This document shows, piece by piece, positions 50,817 through 59,185 of a stretch of DNA of 64,000 bases. Source of the stretch: Candidatus Merdivicinus excrementipullorum (lineage in GTDB: Bacteria > Bacillota > Clostridia > Oscillospirales > Ruminococcaceae); assembly GCA_018716725.1 (NCBI GenBank), contig DVJP01000039.1, forward strand, positions 1-64,000. The letters are read 5' to 3'. The notes beneath the pieces were generated by a model that did no database searches, had not been told where the DNA came from, and was given only the letters and a program-made list of their open reading frames with translations. The stretch's first letter is position 1; each line of letters opens with the position of its first letter. The position numbers were made by a program, and so were the translations under genes.

Positions 50817-51371
50817 ATGAACGCAAAAAACAAAACGAAAATCCTGGTACAAATTTCCCTGATCGGCGCATTGTACACTGTCCTGACCCTGGTCAGCGGG
50901 CCCTTGGCTTTCGGCACCTCCGCGGGTATTATCCAGCTGCGGCTCAGCGAGGCCCTGACCCTGCTGCCCCTCTTTTCCCCGGTTGTGGGGCTGTGGGGCG
51001 TAACCTTCGGGTGCTTCCTTTCCAACTTGGTGGGCTTTCTCATGGGCACCAACATGCTGGGCCTTATTGACGCCCCCATCGGCACCCTGGCAACCCTTAT
51101 TGCCGCTCTGCTGACCTATTGGATCGGAAAAAGCGGCCTGCCTGCTGTGGGAAAATTCCTGCTGGCGGCTGTCCCCCCCGTCCTGGTCAACGGCCTGGTT
51201 GTGGGCCTGGAGCTTACCTTCGTTTACCACACCCCCTTTGCCCTGAATTTCTTTTCCGTGGCAGTGGGAGAAGCGGCGGTTTGCTACACCCTGGGGATGC
51301 TCTTATGCACAGTGCTGAACCGAAACAGTTTTTATAAATCCATTTTCGCCGACTGCAAAAAAGCCGGCTGA
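50817..51371 (+). CDS. queT: QueT-family queuosine-precursor transporter
   Basis: A 184-residue membrane protein of the QueT family (COG4708), an S component of energy-coupling-factor transporters that imports a queuosine precursor such as preQ1. About five TM helices; it opens with ISLIGALYTVLTLVSGPLAFG and contains LSEALTLLPLF and FLMGTNMLGLIDA. ECF ATPase and T components are not nearby and are presumably shared. Monocistronic, with its own promoter and terminator. Confidence 0.92.
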   Translation: MNAKNKTKILVQISLIGALYTVLTLVSGPLAFGTSAGIIQLRLSEALTLLPLFSPVVGLWGVTFGCFLSNLVGFLMGTNMLGLIDAPIGTLATLIAALLTYWIGKSGLPAVGKFLLAAVPPVLVNGLVVGLELTFVYHTPFALNFFSVAVGEAAVCYTLGMLLCTVLNRNSFYKSIFADCKKAG

Positions 51372-51384
51372 TTGGCAAAAATAT

Positions 51385-51410
51385 GGCTCCGGAGAAATCC
51401 GGGCCTTTTT
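51385..51410 (+). terminator. queT terminator
   Basis: GGCTCCGGA-GAAA-TCCGGGCC stem (one mismatch) followed by TTTTT, 13 bases after the queT stop. Confidence 0.8.
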
Positions 51411-51424
51411 GTTTGCGGGGAATT

Positions 51425-51543
51425 GCGGCCCCTACATTCTTATCGGACGTTCCAGATATTTTGTAGGGGACGGGTTTCCCGTCCCGCCAGACTTTCCGAG
51501 ATATTCCGCTTTTGGACGCGGGCCGGGAGACCCGGCCCCTACA
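51425..51543. repeat. 81-bp hairpin repeat, copy B plus a partial end
   Basis: The full copy is 51462–51543 (82 bp), TGTAGGGG...CCCCTACA, with hairpins GGGACGGG-TTT-CCCGTCCC and GGGCCGGG-AGA-CCCGGCCC. Just before it, 51425–51436 is an isolated right end (GCGGCCCCTACA), so a further copy was probably lost here. It lies between the queT terminator and the next operon. Confidence 0.8.
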
Positions 51544-51568
51544 TTTCTATCAAACATTTCAGGTAATT

Positions 51569-51650
51569 TGTAGGGGCGCGCAATGCGCGCCCGCGGTTCT
51601 TGTACCTGTTTCCCCAAAAATGCGGGCCGATGTGGGCATCGGCCCCTACA
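51569..51650. repeat. 81-bp hairpin repeat, diverged copy C
   Basis: It has the same ends (TGTAGGGG/CCCCTACA), the same length (82 bp) and two hairpins in the same places, but both stems have changed: GGGCGCGC-AAT-GCGCGCCC and GGGCCGATG-TGGG-CATCGGCCC. Keeping pairing while changing sequence shows that the fold is what is conserved. Confidence 0.8.
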
Positions 51651-51818
51651 TAGATGAAACGTTTTTTCACAGCATATTTGCACGGCAAGAAATAAAACAG
51701 AAGAAATCCGGAGAATATAAGAGTATATGCGTGTATAAACGAGTATGAGCCAGATAGATAAATTCACGCCCAGGCGTTTTTTGGCAGAAAATTGATAAAA
51801 AATAATCAAAACTCCGCC

Positions 51819-51847
51819 TTGTTTTCCGACGGGTTATCCCGTATAAT
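51819..51847 (+). promoter_or_regulatory. promoter of the SPFH/LytTR operon
   Basis: TTGTTT (51819–51824), 17 bp, TATAAT (51842–51847), about 70 bases before the first gene. Confidence 0.75.
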
Positions 51848-51915
51848 AGAACCATGTTAAACAATTCACATTTAACATTCCGCGGAACACCCCCGACCTT
51901 ACAGAAAGGATTTTG

Positions 51916-52722
51916 ATGATGACAAAAAAGAAAATCGCAGCCATTGTTTTAACCGGCGCGGCCGCGCTGGCGGCCCTTGCAGTCGGCGCTTCCGCAGTGA
52001 AAATCGTCCCGGCCGGCCACACCGGCGTCCAGGTCCACCTGGGCAGCGTCAGCGAGGAGGTCCTGTCGGAGGGGATGCATTTTGTCGCCCCCTTTGTCAC
52101 CCAGGTAGTCAATATGGACAACCGCGTCCTTAAGTCCGAGGCGAATTCCACCAGCGCCAGCAAGGATTTGCAGAACGTCAGCAGCACCATCGCCGTCAAC
52201 TACCGGCTCCAGCAGGACAGCGCCGCCAGCGTTTTCCGCAACATCGGCCGGAATTACGAGGAGGTAATCATCCAGCCGGCCATCCTGGAATCCGTCAAAG
52301 CCGTCACCGCCCAGTTTACCGCTGAGGAGCTGGTGACGGAGCGGCAGAAGGTCAGCGATTTAATGAAAGAAAACCTGTCGGAGAAAATCTCCCCTTACGG
52401 CATTACCGTAGAGCTTTTTAACATTATCAGCTTTGATTTCAGCGAGGAGTTCAACGCCGCCATCGAAGCCAAGCAGACCGCCCAGCAGAATGCCTTGAAA
52501 GCGGAACAGGACCTGCGCCGGGTGGAGATCGAGGCCCAGCAGGAAATCGAAAAGGCCAAGGCTGAAGCCGAAAGCTACCGTTTGAAGAACCAGGAAATCA
52601 CCGACAACACCCTGAAAATGGCCTGGATTGAAAAATGGGACGGCAAGCTGCCTGCGGTGGCCGGCGGAGAAGGGATGATGTTTGACCTCTCAAGCCTTAC
52701 CGGCAGCGAACCCCAGCAGTAA
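51916..52722 (+). CDS. prohibitin/HflC-like SPFH protein
   Basis: A 268-residue membrane-scaffold protein. An N-terminal TM (about 8–27) leads to the SPFH domain, which starts KIVPAGHTGVQVHLGSVSEEVL and includes DVQTVSST-like DLQNVSSTIAVNYRL. A coiled coil follows (about 190–225, AIEAKQTAQQNALKAEQDL). Such proteins form rings that gather membrane proteases or stress factors. AAAGGA precedes two adjacent ATGs (51916 and 51919). It is first in an operon with a sensor kinase, NfeD, flotillin and a LytTR regulator. Confidence 0.9.
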   Translation: MMTKKKIAAIVLTGAAALAALAVGASAVKIVPAGHTGVQVHLGSVSEEVLSEGMHFVAPFVTQVVNMDNRVLKSEANSTSASKDLQNVSSTIAVNYRLQQDSAASVFRNIGRNYEEVIIQPAILESVKAVTAQFTAEELVTERQKVSDLMKENLSEKISPYGITVELFNIISFDFSEEFNAAIEAKQTAQQNALKAEQDLRRVEIEAQQEIEKAKAEAESYRLKNQEITDNTLKMAWIEKWDGKLPAVAGGEGMMFDLSSLTGSEPQQ

Positions 52723-52749
52723 CCAATTTGAAAGGAAAGGCGGCTGTTT

Positions 52750-53607
52750 ATGGCCAAGAAAAATCTGGAAATCCGCAAGACGGTGGGCGTCCTCATAGCC
52801 CTCAACGCCCTGCAAATGGCCGCTATCGTGTTCTTAGCCGTGCTGTCTGTGTTTGACGACAATGTGACCTTGGACCGGGCGGAGAGCTTTTACCTGCTGA
52901 TGATCGGGCTGGTATCGGTCATCGGCGGGGCCACCACCATCTTCGGCCTGTACCCCATGGGCAGGCTGTCCCAGAAGATCCGGATGATGGAGGATTCCCT
53001 GGATTCCTTAAACAGCTTAAACAACCAGCTCCGGGCGCAGCGTCACGACTTTTTAAACCACATCCAGGTGGTATACAGCCTCATTGAACTGGAAGAATAT
53101 AAGGAAGCCCACAATTACCTGGAACGGGTTTACGGGGACATCCAGCGCATCAGCCGGGTTTTAAAAACCGCCCATCCCGCCATCAACGCCATTTTGCAGG
53201 CCAAAAGCGACATGTGCCGCAAGCGGGGCATCCGAATGGAGCTGGAGATCTCCTCCAACCTTTCCGACCTGTCTGTCCCCTCCTGGGAAATGTGCCGGGT
53301 GCTGGGGAACCTTATAGACAACGCCATTTACGCACTGGAAAAGGATACGCCGCCGGACTCCCGCCAGATTGCGGTGCGCCTCCGGGAGGATTTAAAGCAG
53401 TACGCCTTTGAGGTGGAAAACAACGGCCCGCCTATTCCCGCCCATTTGTGGAAGCAGATTTTTGAGCCGGGCTTTACCACCAAAGGCTCCCAGGGGGAAG
53501 GCATGGGGCTTTTCATCTGCCGCCAAATCCTGACGGAACACGGCGGTTCCCTGGAGGTGTCCAGCGGCGGCGGCCGCACGGTCTTTACCGGGGTAATCCC
53601 CCGCTGA
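52750..53607 (+). CDS. Spo0B/GHKL-type sensor histidine kinase
   Basis: A 285-residue kinase with two TM helices (about 12–34 and 46–68) and almost no extracytoplasmic sensor. A coiled coil (75–95) follows, then the phospho-acceptor His99 in AQRHDFLNHIQVV and a HATPase domain with LGNLIDNAIYALE, NNGPPIP, GFTTKG and GEGMGLFICRQI. It probably senses a membrane state and phosphorylates the LytTR regulator encoded four genes downstream. Its place among membrane-scaffold genes supports a membrane-stress signal. Confidence 0.92.
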   Translation: MAKKNLEIRKTVGVLIALNALQMAAIVFLAVLSVFDDNVTLDRAESFYLLMIGLVSVIGGATTIFGLYPMGRLSQKIRMMEDSLDSLNSLNNQLRAQRHDFLNHIQVVYSLIELEEYKEAHNYLERVYGDIQRISRVLKTAHPAINAILQAKSDMCRKRGIRMELEISSNLSDLSVPSWEMCRVLGNLIDNAIYALEKDTPPDSRQIAVRLREDLKQYAFEVENNGPPIPAHLWKQIFEPGFTTKGSQGEGMGLFICRQILTEHGGSLEVSSGGGRTVFTGVIPR

Positions 53608-53703
53608 ATGTCATTTCAGAGGCAAAAAGCGACAGTTCAGAAAATATCCCTTCCCTCCCGGCGCTTTTTCTGCTATGATAAAGGCAAGAAAGGAGGGAGC
53701 GCC

Positions 53704-54222
53704 ATGGACATTCTGGAGGTATTCACCAACCTGTCCACCTGGTCCGTGATCCTGTTTATTTTGGGATTCCTGCTGGTCATTGTGGAGATGTTCAACCCCG
53801 GCTTTGGGGTCCCCGGCGCATTGGGGATCGTATTCCTCATTGTCGGCGTCATTGTCACCGCGGAGACGGTGGAACAGGGCATCCTCATGGGAGTCGTCAT
53901 CCTGGCCATTCTGGCCGTCATGCTGACCATCGTCCTCTATTCCGCCAGCAAAGGCAGGCTTTCCAAGAAGCTCATTTTGAAGGACGCCACCGACCGGCAG
54001 TCCGGCTTTTCCGGCACGGAGGACATGAAGTACCTGCTGGGGAAAAGCGGCAAAACGGTTACTCCCCTGCGCCCGGCGGGCTGCGCGGATTTGGACGGCG
54101 TGCGGCTGGATGTGGTGACCCGGGGGGAATTCATTGAAAAGGACGTCCCCGTCACCGTCATTGAAGTGGAAGGGAACCGTATTGTCGTAGAACCGGCCAA
54201 ACAGCCGGAAAATCAAATTTAA
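53704..54222 (+). CDS. nfeD: NfeD-family membrane protein
   Basis: A 172-residue short NfeD. TM helices lie at about 12–32, 35–52 and 58–80 ([21 protein letters not shown]). A C-terminal OB-fold follows from about 115 ([31 protein letters not shown]). NfeD proteins work with flotillin-like proteins; here floA follows 13 bases later. AAGGAGG precedes the ATG at 53704. A TATGAT box just upstream may provide an internal promoter. Confidence 0.93.
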   Translation: MDILEVFTNLSTWSVILFILGFLLVIVEMFNPGFGVPGALGIVFLIVGVIVTAETVEQGILMGVVILAILAVMLTIVLYSASKGRLSKKLILKDATDRQSGFSGTEDMKYLLGKSGKTVTPLRPAGCADLDGVRLDVVTRGEFIEKDVPVTVIEVEGNRIVVEPAKQPENQI

Positions 54223-54235
54223 AGGAGTTGTTTTT

Positions 54236-55225
54236 ATGGAACCTTATCTCGCTTGGATTATTATTGCGGCGGTTATTGTCATTGTACTGGCTTTGTTTTT
54301 CAGCTTTGTTCCGGTGGCATTGTGGATTTCGGCTATGGCGGCCAACGTCCATATCGGCATCGGCACCCTGGTTGGTATGCGCCTGCGGCGGGTAGTCCCC
54401 TCCAAAATCGTGGTGCCCCTGATTAAGGCCACCAAAGCCGGCATCGACCTGCCCATCAACAAGCTGGAGGCCCATTACCTGGCAGGCGGCAACGTGGACC
54501 GGGTGGTCAACGCCCTGATTGCCGCCCAGCGTGCCGACATCCCCCTGGAATTCGAGCGGGCCGCCGCCATTGACCTGGCGGGCCGGAACGTGCTGGAAGC
54601 CGTCCAGATGAGCGTCAACCCCAAGGTCATCGAAACTCCCGTCATTGCCGCCATCGCCAAAAACGGCATCGAGCTGCGGGCCAAAGCCCGGGTCACCGTC
54701 CGGGCCAACATTGACCGCCTGGTAGGCGGCGCCGGCGAACAGACCATCATCGCCCGCGTAGGCGAAGGCATCGTCACCACCGTGGGTTCCTCCGAAACCC
54801 ACAAAGAAGTGCTGGAAAACCCGGACTCCATCTCCAAAACCGTCCTGAACAAGGGCCTGGACGCCGGGACCGCCTTTGAAATCCTCTCCATCGATATTGC
54901 CGACGTGGATGTGGGCCGCAACGTAGGCGCCCAGCTCCAGACCGACCAGGCGGAAGCCGACAAGCGCATCGCCCAGGCCAAGGCGGAGGAACGCCGGGCC
55001 ATGGCGGTGGCAAGGGAGCAGGAAATGAAAGCTTCCGTCCAGGAAATGCGGGCCAAGGTTGTGGAAGCGGAAGCCGAAGTGCCCAAAGCCATGGCCGAAG
55101 CTTTACGGGAAGGCAAGCTGGGCGTCATGGACTACTACAATATGCAGAACATTAACGCCGACACCCAGATGCGGGAATCCATCGCCCGCCCGGCCAACAC
55201 GGAATCCCAGAAACTGGACCAGTAA
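54236..55225 (+). CDS. floA: flotillin-like protein FloA
   Basis: A 329-residue FloA (YqfA) that organises functional membrane microdomains. A hairpin membrane anchor (about 5–33) precedes the SPFH domain ([37 protein letters not shown]). A long Ala/Glu-rich coiled coil follows (about 235–305, [20 protein letters not shown]), with a short polar tail. Length and order match the family. It pairs with NfeD just upstream. Confidence 0.96.
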   Translation: MEPYLAWIIIAAVIVIVLALFFSFVPVALWISAMAANVHIGIGTLVGMRLRRVVPSKIVVPLIKATKAGIDLPINKLEAHYLAGGNVDRVVNALIAAQRADIPLEFERAAAIDLAGRNVLEAVQMSVNPKVIETPVIAAIAKNGIELRAKARVTVRANIDRLVGGAGEQTIIARVGEGIVTTVGSSETHKEVLENPDSISKTVLNKGLDAGTAFEILSIDIADVDVGRNVGAQLQTDQAEADKRIAQAKAEERRAMAVAREQEMKASVQEMRAKVVEAEAEVPKAMAEALREGKLGVMDYYNMQNINADTQMRESIARPANTESQKLDQ

Positions 55226-55254
55226 TCCACTGAAAACGGAAAGGAGTGTTCCAA

Positions 55255-55776
55255 ATGGCAGATTTTGACGACCTGCTGAATATAGCTGCGGACTTCCTGG
55301 ACGATGCGGATGTGGACAAATTGGTCAAACAAGGCTCCAAGTTTTTTAAAAAGCTGGGGCTGGATTTGAACGCGGCCTCAGCGCAAAGGCAGCAGCCGGC
55401 TTCTCCGGAATCCGCCGCCCAAATGCAGATGCGCCAGCAAGAATTGAAAGAGCGCTTAAAACAGAAGCATGGAGAACTCCTCGCCGATTCCCCCCGGCTG
55501 ACGCCGGAGCCTATGGTCCCGGAAAAAATGGAACCGGAAAGGATGGAGCCGGAAATGCTGCGCCCCGATTCCCCCGCGCCGGAGGGCGTGTCCACGGATC
55601 GCGCCAAAAACCGCCCGCTCCGTCCCTCTGATTCACAGCTTTCCGGGTCCCTGCGGGTGTTAACGGAAATTGCCGGCAGCGGCTTAGGCGGGGCCATTCT
55701 GGCGGATGAGATTCTGGAGCCGCCTTTGGCGGTCCGCTCCGGGTATTTCGCAAGATGCCGCCGGAAGCTGCGGTAA
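55255..55776 (+). CDS. hypothetical protein with Met/Pro/Glu-rich linker
   Basis: A 173-residue protein with no family I recognise. The acidic helical N-terminus is ADFDDLLNIAADFLDDADVD. A Gln-rich segment runs about 45–75, and around 85–105 there are PE-M repeats (EPMVPEKMEPERMEPEM). The C-terminus is ILADEILEPPLAVRSGYFA. There is no TM or signal peptide. AAGGAG lies 8 nt before the ATG at 55255. Between floA and the LytTR regulator it may be an adaptor of the microdomain system; this is inferred from position only. Confidence 0.75.
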   Translation: MADFDDLLNIAADFLDDADVDKLVKQGSKFFKKLGLDLNAASAQRQQPASPESAAQMQMRQQELKERLKQKHGELLADSPRLTPEPMVPEKMEPERMEPEMLRPDSPAPEGVSTDRAKNRPLRPSDSQLSGSLRVLTEIAGSGLGGAILADEILEPPLAVRSGYFARCRRKLR

Positions 55777-55791
55777 TCAAGGAGGTTTTTC

Positions 55792-56514
55792 GTGGATTTT
55801 AAGGTTCTTTTGGCGGACGACGACCCGGCCATGCGGCTGGTTATGCGGAAAATTGTGGAGAAATCCGACGGTTTCGCCATTGTGGGGGAAGCCGAGGATG
55901 GGGCCGAAGCGGTGGAAAAGGCGGCGGAGCTTCAGCCGGACGTGGTGTTTTTGGATGTGGAAATGCCAAAGCTCACCGGCGTGGAGGCTGCCCGGAAAAT
56001 TTCGGAGGAAGTCCCCGGGGCCGCCATTATCATCGCCACCGCCCACGCCCAGTACATGCCGGAGGCTTTCGAGGTTTACGCCACCGATTACCTGATTAAG
56101 CCTTTCAAGGTGGAACGGGTGCTCCAGACCCTCTCCAAGCTGCGGATCATGTTTGAAAAACGGGCGGCGGACGCGGCGGCCGGACGCCAGAAACTCCTGC
56201 TGCGCAATCACGACGGAATGATTTTAGTGGATGTTGGGGACATTATTTTCATCCGCCGGGAGGAAGGCATCACGGAGATCCACACCACCGACGGCGTATA
56301 CACCACCGGTGACAGCTTAAATAAAATCTGGGAAAAATTAAACCCTTCCCTCTTTATGCGGAGCCACCGGTCCTACATTATCAACACCTCGGCGGTTAAA
56401 ATGATCTACCCCTTTGGCCGCTGGACCTATCTGGTGAAGTTCAAAATCGGGGAGGGCGACGCCCTGATTACCCGGGAGAAATTCGAGGAACTGCAAAGCG
56501 TACTGGAAGGATAA
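55792..56514 (+). CDS. LytTR-family response regulator
   Basis: A 240-residue regulator. The receiver (1–120) has acidic residues at 9–11, Asp55 in VVFLDVEMPK, and YLIKPFKVERV. The LytTR DNA-binding domain (about 140–240) includes VDVGDIIFIRREEGITEIHT and MRSHRSYIINTSAVK. Start is GTG at 55792 behind GGAGG. It is the natural partner of the kinase at 52750, with NfeD, FloA and a hypothetical gene placed between them. Confidence 0.93.
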   Translation: MDFKVLLADDDPAMRLVMRKIVEKSDGFAIVGEAEDGAEAVEKAAELQPDVVFLDVEMPKLTGVEAARKISEEVPGAAIIIATAHAQYMPEAFEVYATDYLIKPFKVERVLQTLSKLRIMFEKRAADAAAGRQKLLLRNHDGMILVDVGDIIFIRREEGITEIHTTDGVYTTGDSLNKIWEKLNPSLFMRSHRSYIINTSAVKMIYPFGRWTYLVKFKIGEGDALITREKFEELQSVLEG

Positions 56515-56535
56515 CTGCTGAAAGGAAGAAATCAA

Positions 56536-56751
56536 ATGGCAAAAGAAAAACGTTTCGTCGCAGTATGGGAAGAAAGCACCATGTTGAGAGGCATCCGCGT
56601 TCTGGTGGATACCCAGACAGGCGTCCATTACCTGAGCCTGGAGCTTCCCAGCGGCGGGGGCGGGGTGACCCCGCTTTTAGGGCCGGATGGCAAACCGGTG
56701 ATTACCCTGGAGGATGTGGAAGCACTGGGAAAAGGCATTTACGGCAATTAA
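56536..56751 (+). CDS. DUF6440-type small protein
   Basis: A 71-residue cytosolic protein: KRFVAVWEESTMLRGIRVLV, DTQTGVHYL, then TPLLGPDGKPVI. This pattern fits the DUF6440 family of short beta-rich proteins, whose role is unknown. It follows the LytTR regulator by 21 bases and is probably in the same operon. Confidence 0.8.
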   Translation: MAKEKRFVAVWEESTMLRGIRVLVDTQTGVHYLSLELPSGGGGVTPLLGPDGKPVITLEDVEALGKGIYGN

Positions 56752-56781
56752 TTTTTACACATACAGAAAGGCGGAAAAACG

Positions 56782-57102
56782 ATGATTTTAACAACAACGC
56801 CCACCATCGAAGGGCATCCCATCCGGGAATACCGGGGGATCGTATTCGGTGAAAACATATCCGGCATCAATTTTGTCAAGGATTTCGCAGCGGGGCTGTC
56901 CAACTTTTTCGGCGGCCGTTCCCACAGCTATGAGGAGGAACTCATTACCGCCCGGGAATCCGCCATGGAAGAAATGATGCAGCGGGCCGCCCAAATGGGG
57001 GCCAACGCCGTCGTCGGGATTGACATTGACTACGAAATGCTGGGGTCTGACAACGGCATGATGATGGTCACCGTTTCCGGCACCGCCGTTTTGGTGGACT
57101 AA
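56782..57102 (+). CDS. YbjQ/UPF0145-family protein
   Basis: A 106-residue protein of the YbjQ family (heavy-metal-binding-domain superfamily). It begins with the typical [43 protein letters not shown] and a final [11 protein letters not shown] strand complete the pattern. The cellular role is unclear; members occur with membrane and SPFH genes. Last gene of the operon. Confidence 0.9.
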   Translation: MILTTTPTIEGHPIREYRGIVFGENISGINFVKDFAAGLSNFFGGRSHSYEEELITARESAMEEMMQRAAQMGANAVVGIDIDYEMLGSDNGMMMVTVSGTAVLVD

Positions 57103-57196
57103 ATGAAAAGCGAAACGCTCCATAGTAAAATATACAAAACCTTTTGTGTTGCTGACGCAAATGAGCCGTAGAGAAAAATTGAAAGATTCAAAAATT

Positions 57197-57383
57197 TGAT
57201 TTTGCTTTGCAAAATCAGAATCGTGTCGTCAAGCGAACTTGACGACGGTCATCCGCGGGCGGCTTTGCGAGCCGCCTATTATTTTGATAGTTCGCGCCCG
57301 AGGCGCGAAAAGTAAGATTTCGTTTTCTGCGGAAAACGATGGGGGCTTTGCCCCTCAACCCCACCACCTTTTGAAAAAGGTGG
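57197..57383. repeat. chain of seven short hairpins
   Basis: Consecutive perfect stem-loops: TGATTTTGC/GCAAAATCA (57197–57217); GTCGTCAAG/CTTGACGAC (57225–57246); GGCGGCT/AGCCGCC (57258–57276); TTCGCGCC/GGCGCGAA (57291–57309); CGTTTTC/GAAAACG (57321–57338); GGGGC/GCCCC (57342–57354); CCACCTTTT/AAAAGGTGG (57364–57383). Loops are 2–5 nt. No gene lies in 57103–57477, and the chain is unlike an ordinary intergenic region. Confidence 0.7.
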
Positions 57384-57432
57384 ACGAAAACTTTTCTTTT
57401 TTCCCTTTTAGAAAAATATTTTTCTATACGAA

Positions 57433-57466
57433 ATCCCCCCTGTTTTCCAAAACAGAGGGGATTTTT
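57433..57466 (-). terminator. terminator of rubredoxin–fprA
   Basis: AATCCCCcCTGTTTT/AAAACAGaGGGGATT with one mismatch and a 2-nt centre, with T-runs on both sides. It can also end rightward transcription from the SPFH operon. Confidence 0.8.
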
Positions 57467-57477
57467 GCATCCAAAAG

Positions 57478-58683
57478 TTATTTCAGGCTCTCGCCGAACT
57501 GGAAGCCCAGTTCCTCGGCCTTCTTCAAATCGTCCTCGCTGGGGACGAACACAAACCGGAAGGGTTCGCCGAACACGCTCATCTTGAGGCCCTCCAGACG
57601 GGCTTTCAGGTTGGCGGCCGCCTCGCCGCTCCAGCCGTAGGAGCCGAAGATCAGGGCCGGGCGTTTGGCGCTGTTGATGGCGTCCACATGGCTTAGAAGG
57701 TTCCAAACCGGCTGCACAGCGTCCCGATTCAGCGTGGGAGAACCGACTGCAAAGGCGTCGCAGGCGTTTAATTTGGCCGCCAGGTCGGCCATGGGGTGCT
57801 TGATGATGTCAAAGGTTTCCACATTGGCGTCGGGCAGGGCGCGGCGGATACCCTCGGCGATCTTGTGGGCTGCTTTCCGGGTGTTGCCGTATGCGCTGCA
57901 ATAGAACACGGGAACCTGCTTGGGGCCTTTTTCCTTGGGGGTAGACCACTCGTTATATTTTTCCATGGTGTACTCCAGGCGGCAGCCCTTGGTCAAAACA
58001 GGGCCGTGGCTGGGGCAGGCAATTTCGATGTCCAGATCCTTGATCTTCTCCAGGCCCTTCTGGACGTAGGACGGGAACGGCCCGAAAATAGCGTCGTAAT
58101 AGCCCTTGAAGGAGGACTCGTAAGCGTCGTTCCGGGCGATATTGTAGTCAAAGGTAAAGGGCTCGCAGTAATGGCCGCCCAGGAAGTCGCAGGGGAACAG
58201 GGTCTTGTCCTCGGGGACCCAGGTGAACATGGAGTCCGGCCAATGGAGGAAGGGGGCTACTAAGAACTTCAGAGTCCGGCCGCCTAAGGAAATCTCCTCG
58301 CCGTCTTTCACCACATGGAGCTTCAGATCAGTGCGGTTGGTGATGTTCTTAATATAAATGGAACCGGCCTGGGAGCAGACAATCTCCATGTTAGGGTTCA
58401 GTTCCAGCAGCCGGGCCACGCCGCCGGCATGGTCAGGCTCGTTGTGGTTCAGCACCAGGTAATCAATTTCGGAGGGGTCGCAGACCTGCCGGATGTTTTC
58501 CAGATACCGGTCAAAATAAGTCAGGTGGGTGCATTCCACCAGGGCGGTTTTCTCCGTGCCCTTTACGATATAGGAATTGTAGGAAGTGCCGTACTCGGTG
58601 GACATAATAATGTCAAACACCCGCAGGCTGGGGTTTAAAATGCCAACCGACCAGATGCCGTCCTTGATTTTTTCAGCCATCAT
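57478..58683 (-). CDS. fprA: FprA-type flavodiiron protein
   Basis: A 401-residue flavodiiron enzyme that reduces O2 to water (or NO to N2O) in anaerobes. The N-terminal metallo-beta-lactamase-like domain carries the diiron ligands, seen as HNEPDH at 80–85. Further ligands are expected around FLHWPDSM, CDFLGGHY and SHGPV. The flavodoxin domain starts near 255 (VPVFYCSAYGNTRKAA, which binds FMN). AAGGAG lies 9 nt before the ATG at 58683. It follows rubredoxin, its electron donor. Confidence 0.96.
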   Translation of the reverse strand: MMAEKIKDGIWSVGILNPSLRVFDIIMSTEYGTSYNSYIVKGTEKTALVECTHLTYFDRYLENIRQVCDPSEIDYLVLNHNEPDHAGGVARLLELNPNMEIVCSQAGSIYIKNITNRTDLKLHVVKDGEEISLGGRTLKFLVAPFLHWPDSMFTWVPEDKTLFPCDFLGGHYCEPFTFDYNIARNDAYESSFKGYYDAIFGPFPSYVQKGLEKIKDLDIEIACPSHGPVLTKGCRLEYTMEKYNEWSTPKEKGPKQVPVFYCSAYGNTRKAAHKIAEGIRRALPDANVETFDIIKHPMADLAAKLNACDAFAVGSPTLNRDAVQPVWNLLSHVDAINSAKRPALIFGSYGWSGEAAANLKARLEGLKMSVFGEPFRFVFVPSEDDLKKAEELGFQFGESLK

Positions 58684-58755
58684 ACTGGGATTCTCCTTTT
58701 TCTTGACAGATTTCATAAAAACCGGCGGACGTTGAACCCGCCCGCCGAATGAGTT

Positions 58756-58911
58756 TTACTGCGCTTCAAACATATCTTTGCCAACGCCGCACACCGGGCA
58801 GGCAAAATCCTCGGGAAGGTCCTCGAATTTGGTGCCGGGAGCAATGCCCTCCTCAGGGACGCCGGCTTCTTCGTCGTATTCCCAGCCGCAAACACTGCAA
58901 ACATATTTCAT
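58756..58911 (-). CDS. rubredoxin
   Basis: A 51-residue electron carrier. One iron is bound by Cys5/Cys8 ([15 protein letters not shown]) and Cys38/Cys41 ([13 protein letters not shown]). The middle shows the family pattern [21 protein letters not shown] precedes the ATG at 58911. It lies 72 bases upstream of fprA under the same promoter and would pass electrons to it. Confidence 0.97.
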   Translation of the reverse strand: MKYVCSVCGWEYDEEAGVPEEGIAPGTKFEDLPEDFACPVCGVGKDMFEAQ

Positions 58912-58943
58912 GATAATCGCTCCTTCCAATTTTTTCTACCCTT

Positions 58944-58972
58944 ACTATAACACAGATGGGACAGCCTGTCAA
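58944..58972 (-). promoter_or_regulatory. promoter of rubredoxin–fprA
   Basis: On the minus strand TTGACA (58967–58972), 17 bp, TATAGT (58944–58949). Confidence 0.85.
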
Positions 58973-59104
58973 CGGGTTTTGGGAATATTTTAAAATTATT
59001 CAAAAAAACTTCCTCCTTTCCCGTATTATGGCCGTTTCATGAAAAAAATATACATGGGCTAGGCGTGGAGACCTCTACAAATGTCCCAAAACCTATCGAA
59101 AAAT

Positions 59105-59185
59105 TGTAGGGGACGGGTTTCCCGTCCCGCGGTTTTTTCCGGGACGCTCGATTTCTAATGCGGGCCGGGCGACCCGGCCCCTACA
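59105..59185. repeat. 81-bp hairpin repeat, copy D
   Basis: TGTAGGGG...CCCCTACA, with hairpins GGGACGGG-TTT-CCCGTCCC and GGGCCGGG-CGA-CCCGGCCC, the same as copy A apart from the central spacer. Its right arm lies inside the 3' end of the small gene at 59155–59316. Confidence 0.85.

Noticed and set aside
51425..51650. Clustered repeats as a CRISPR array
   Set aside because: The units are 81–82 bp with internal hairpins and terminal inverted repeats, not short identical repeats with unique spacers, and no cas gene is present.
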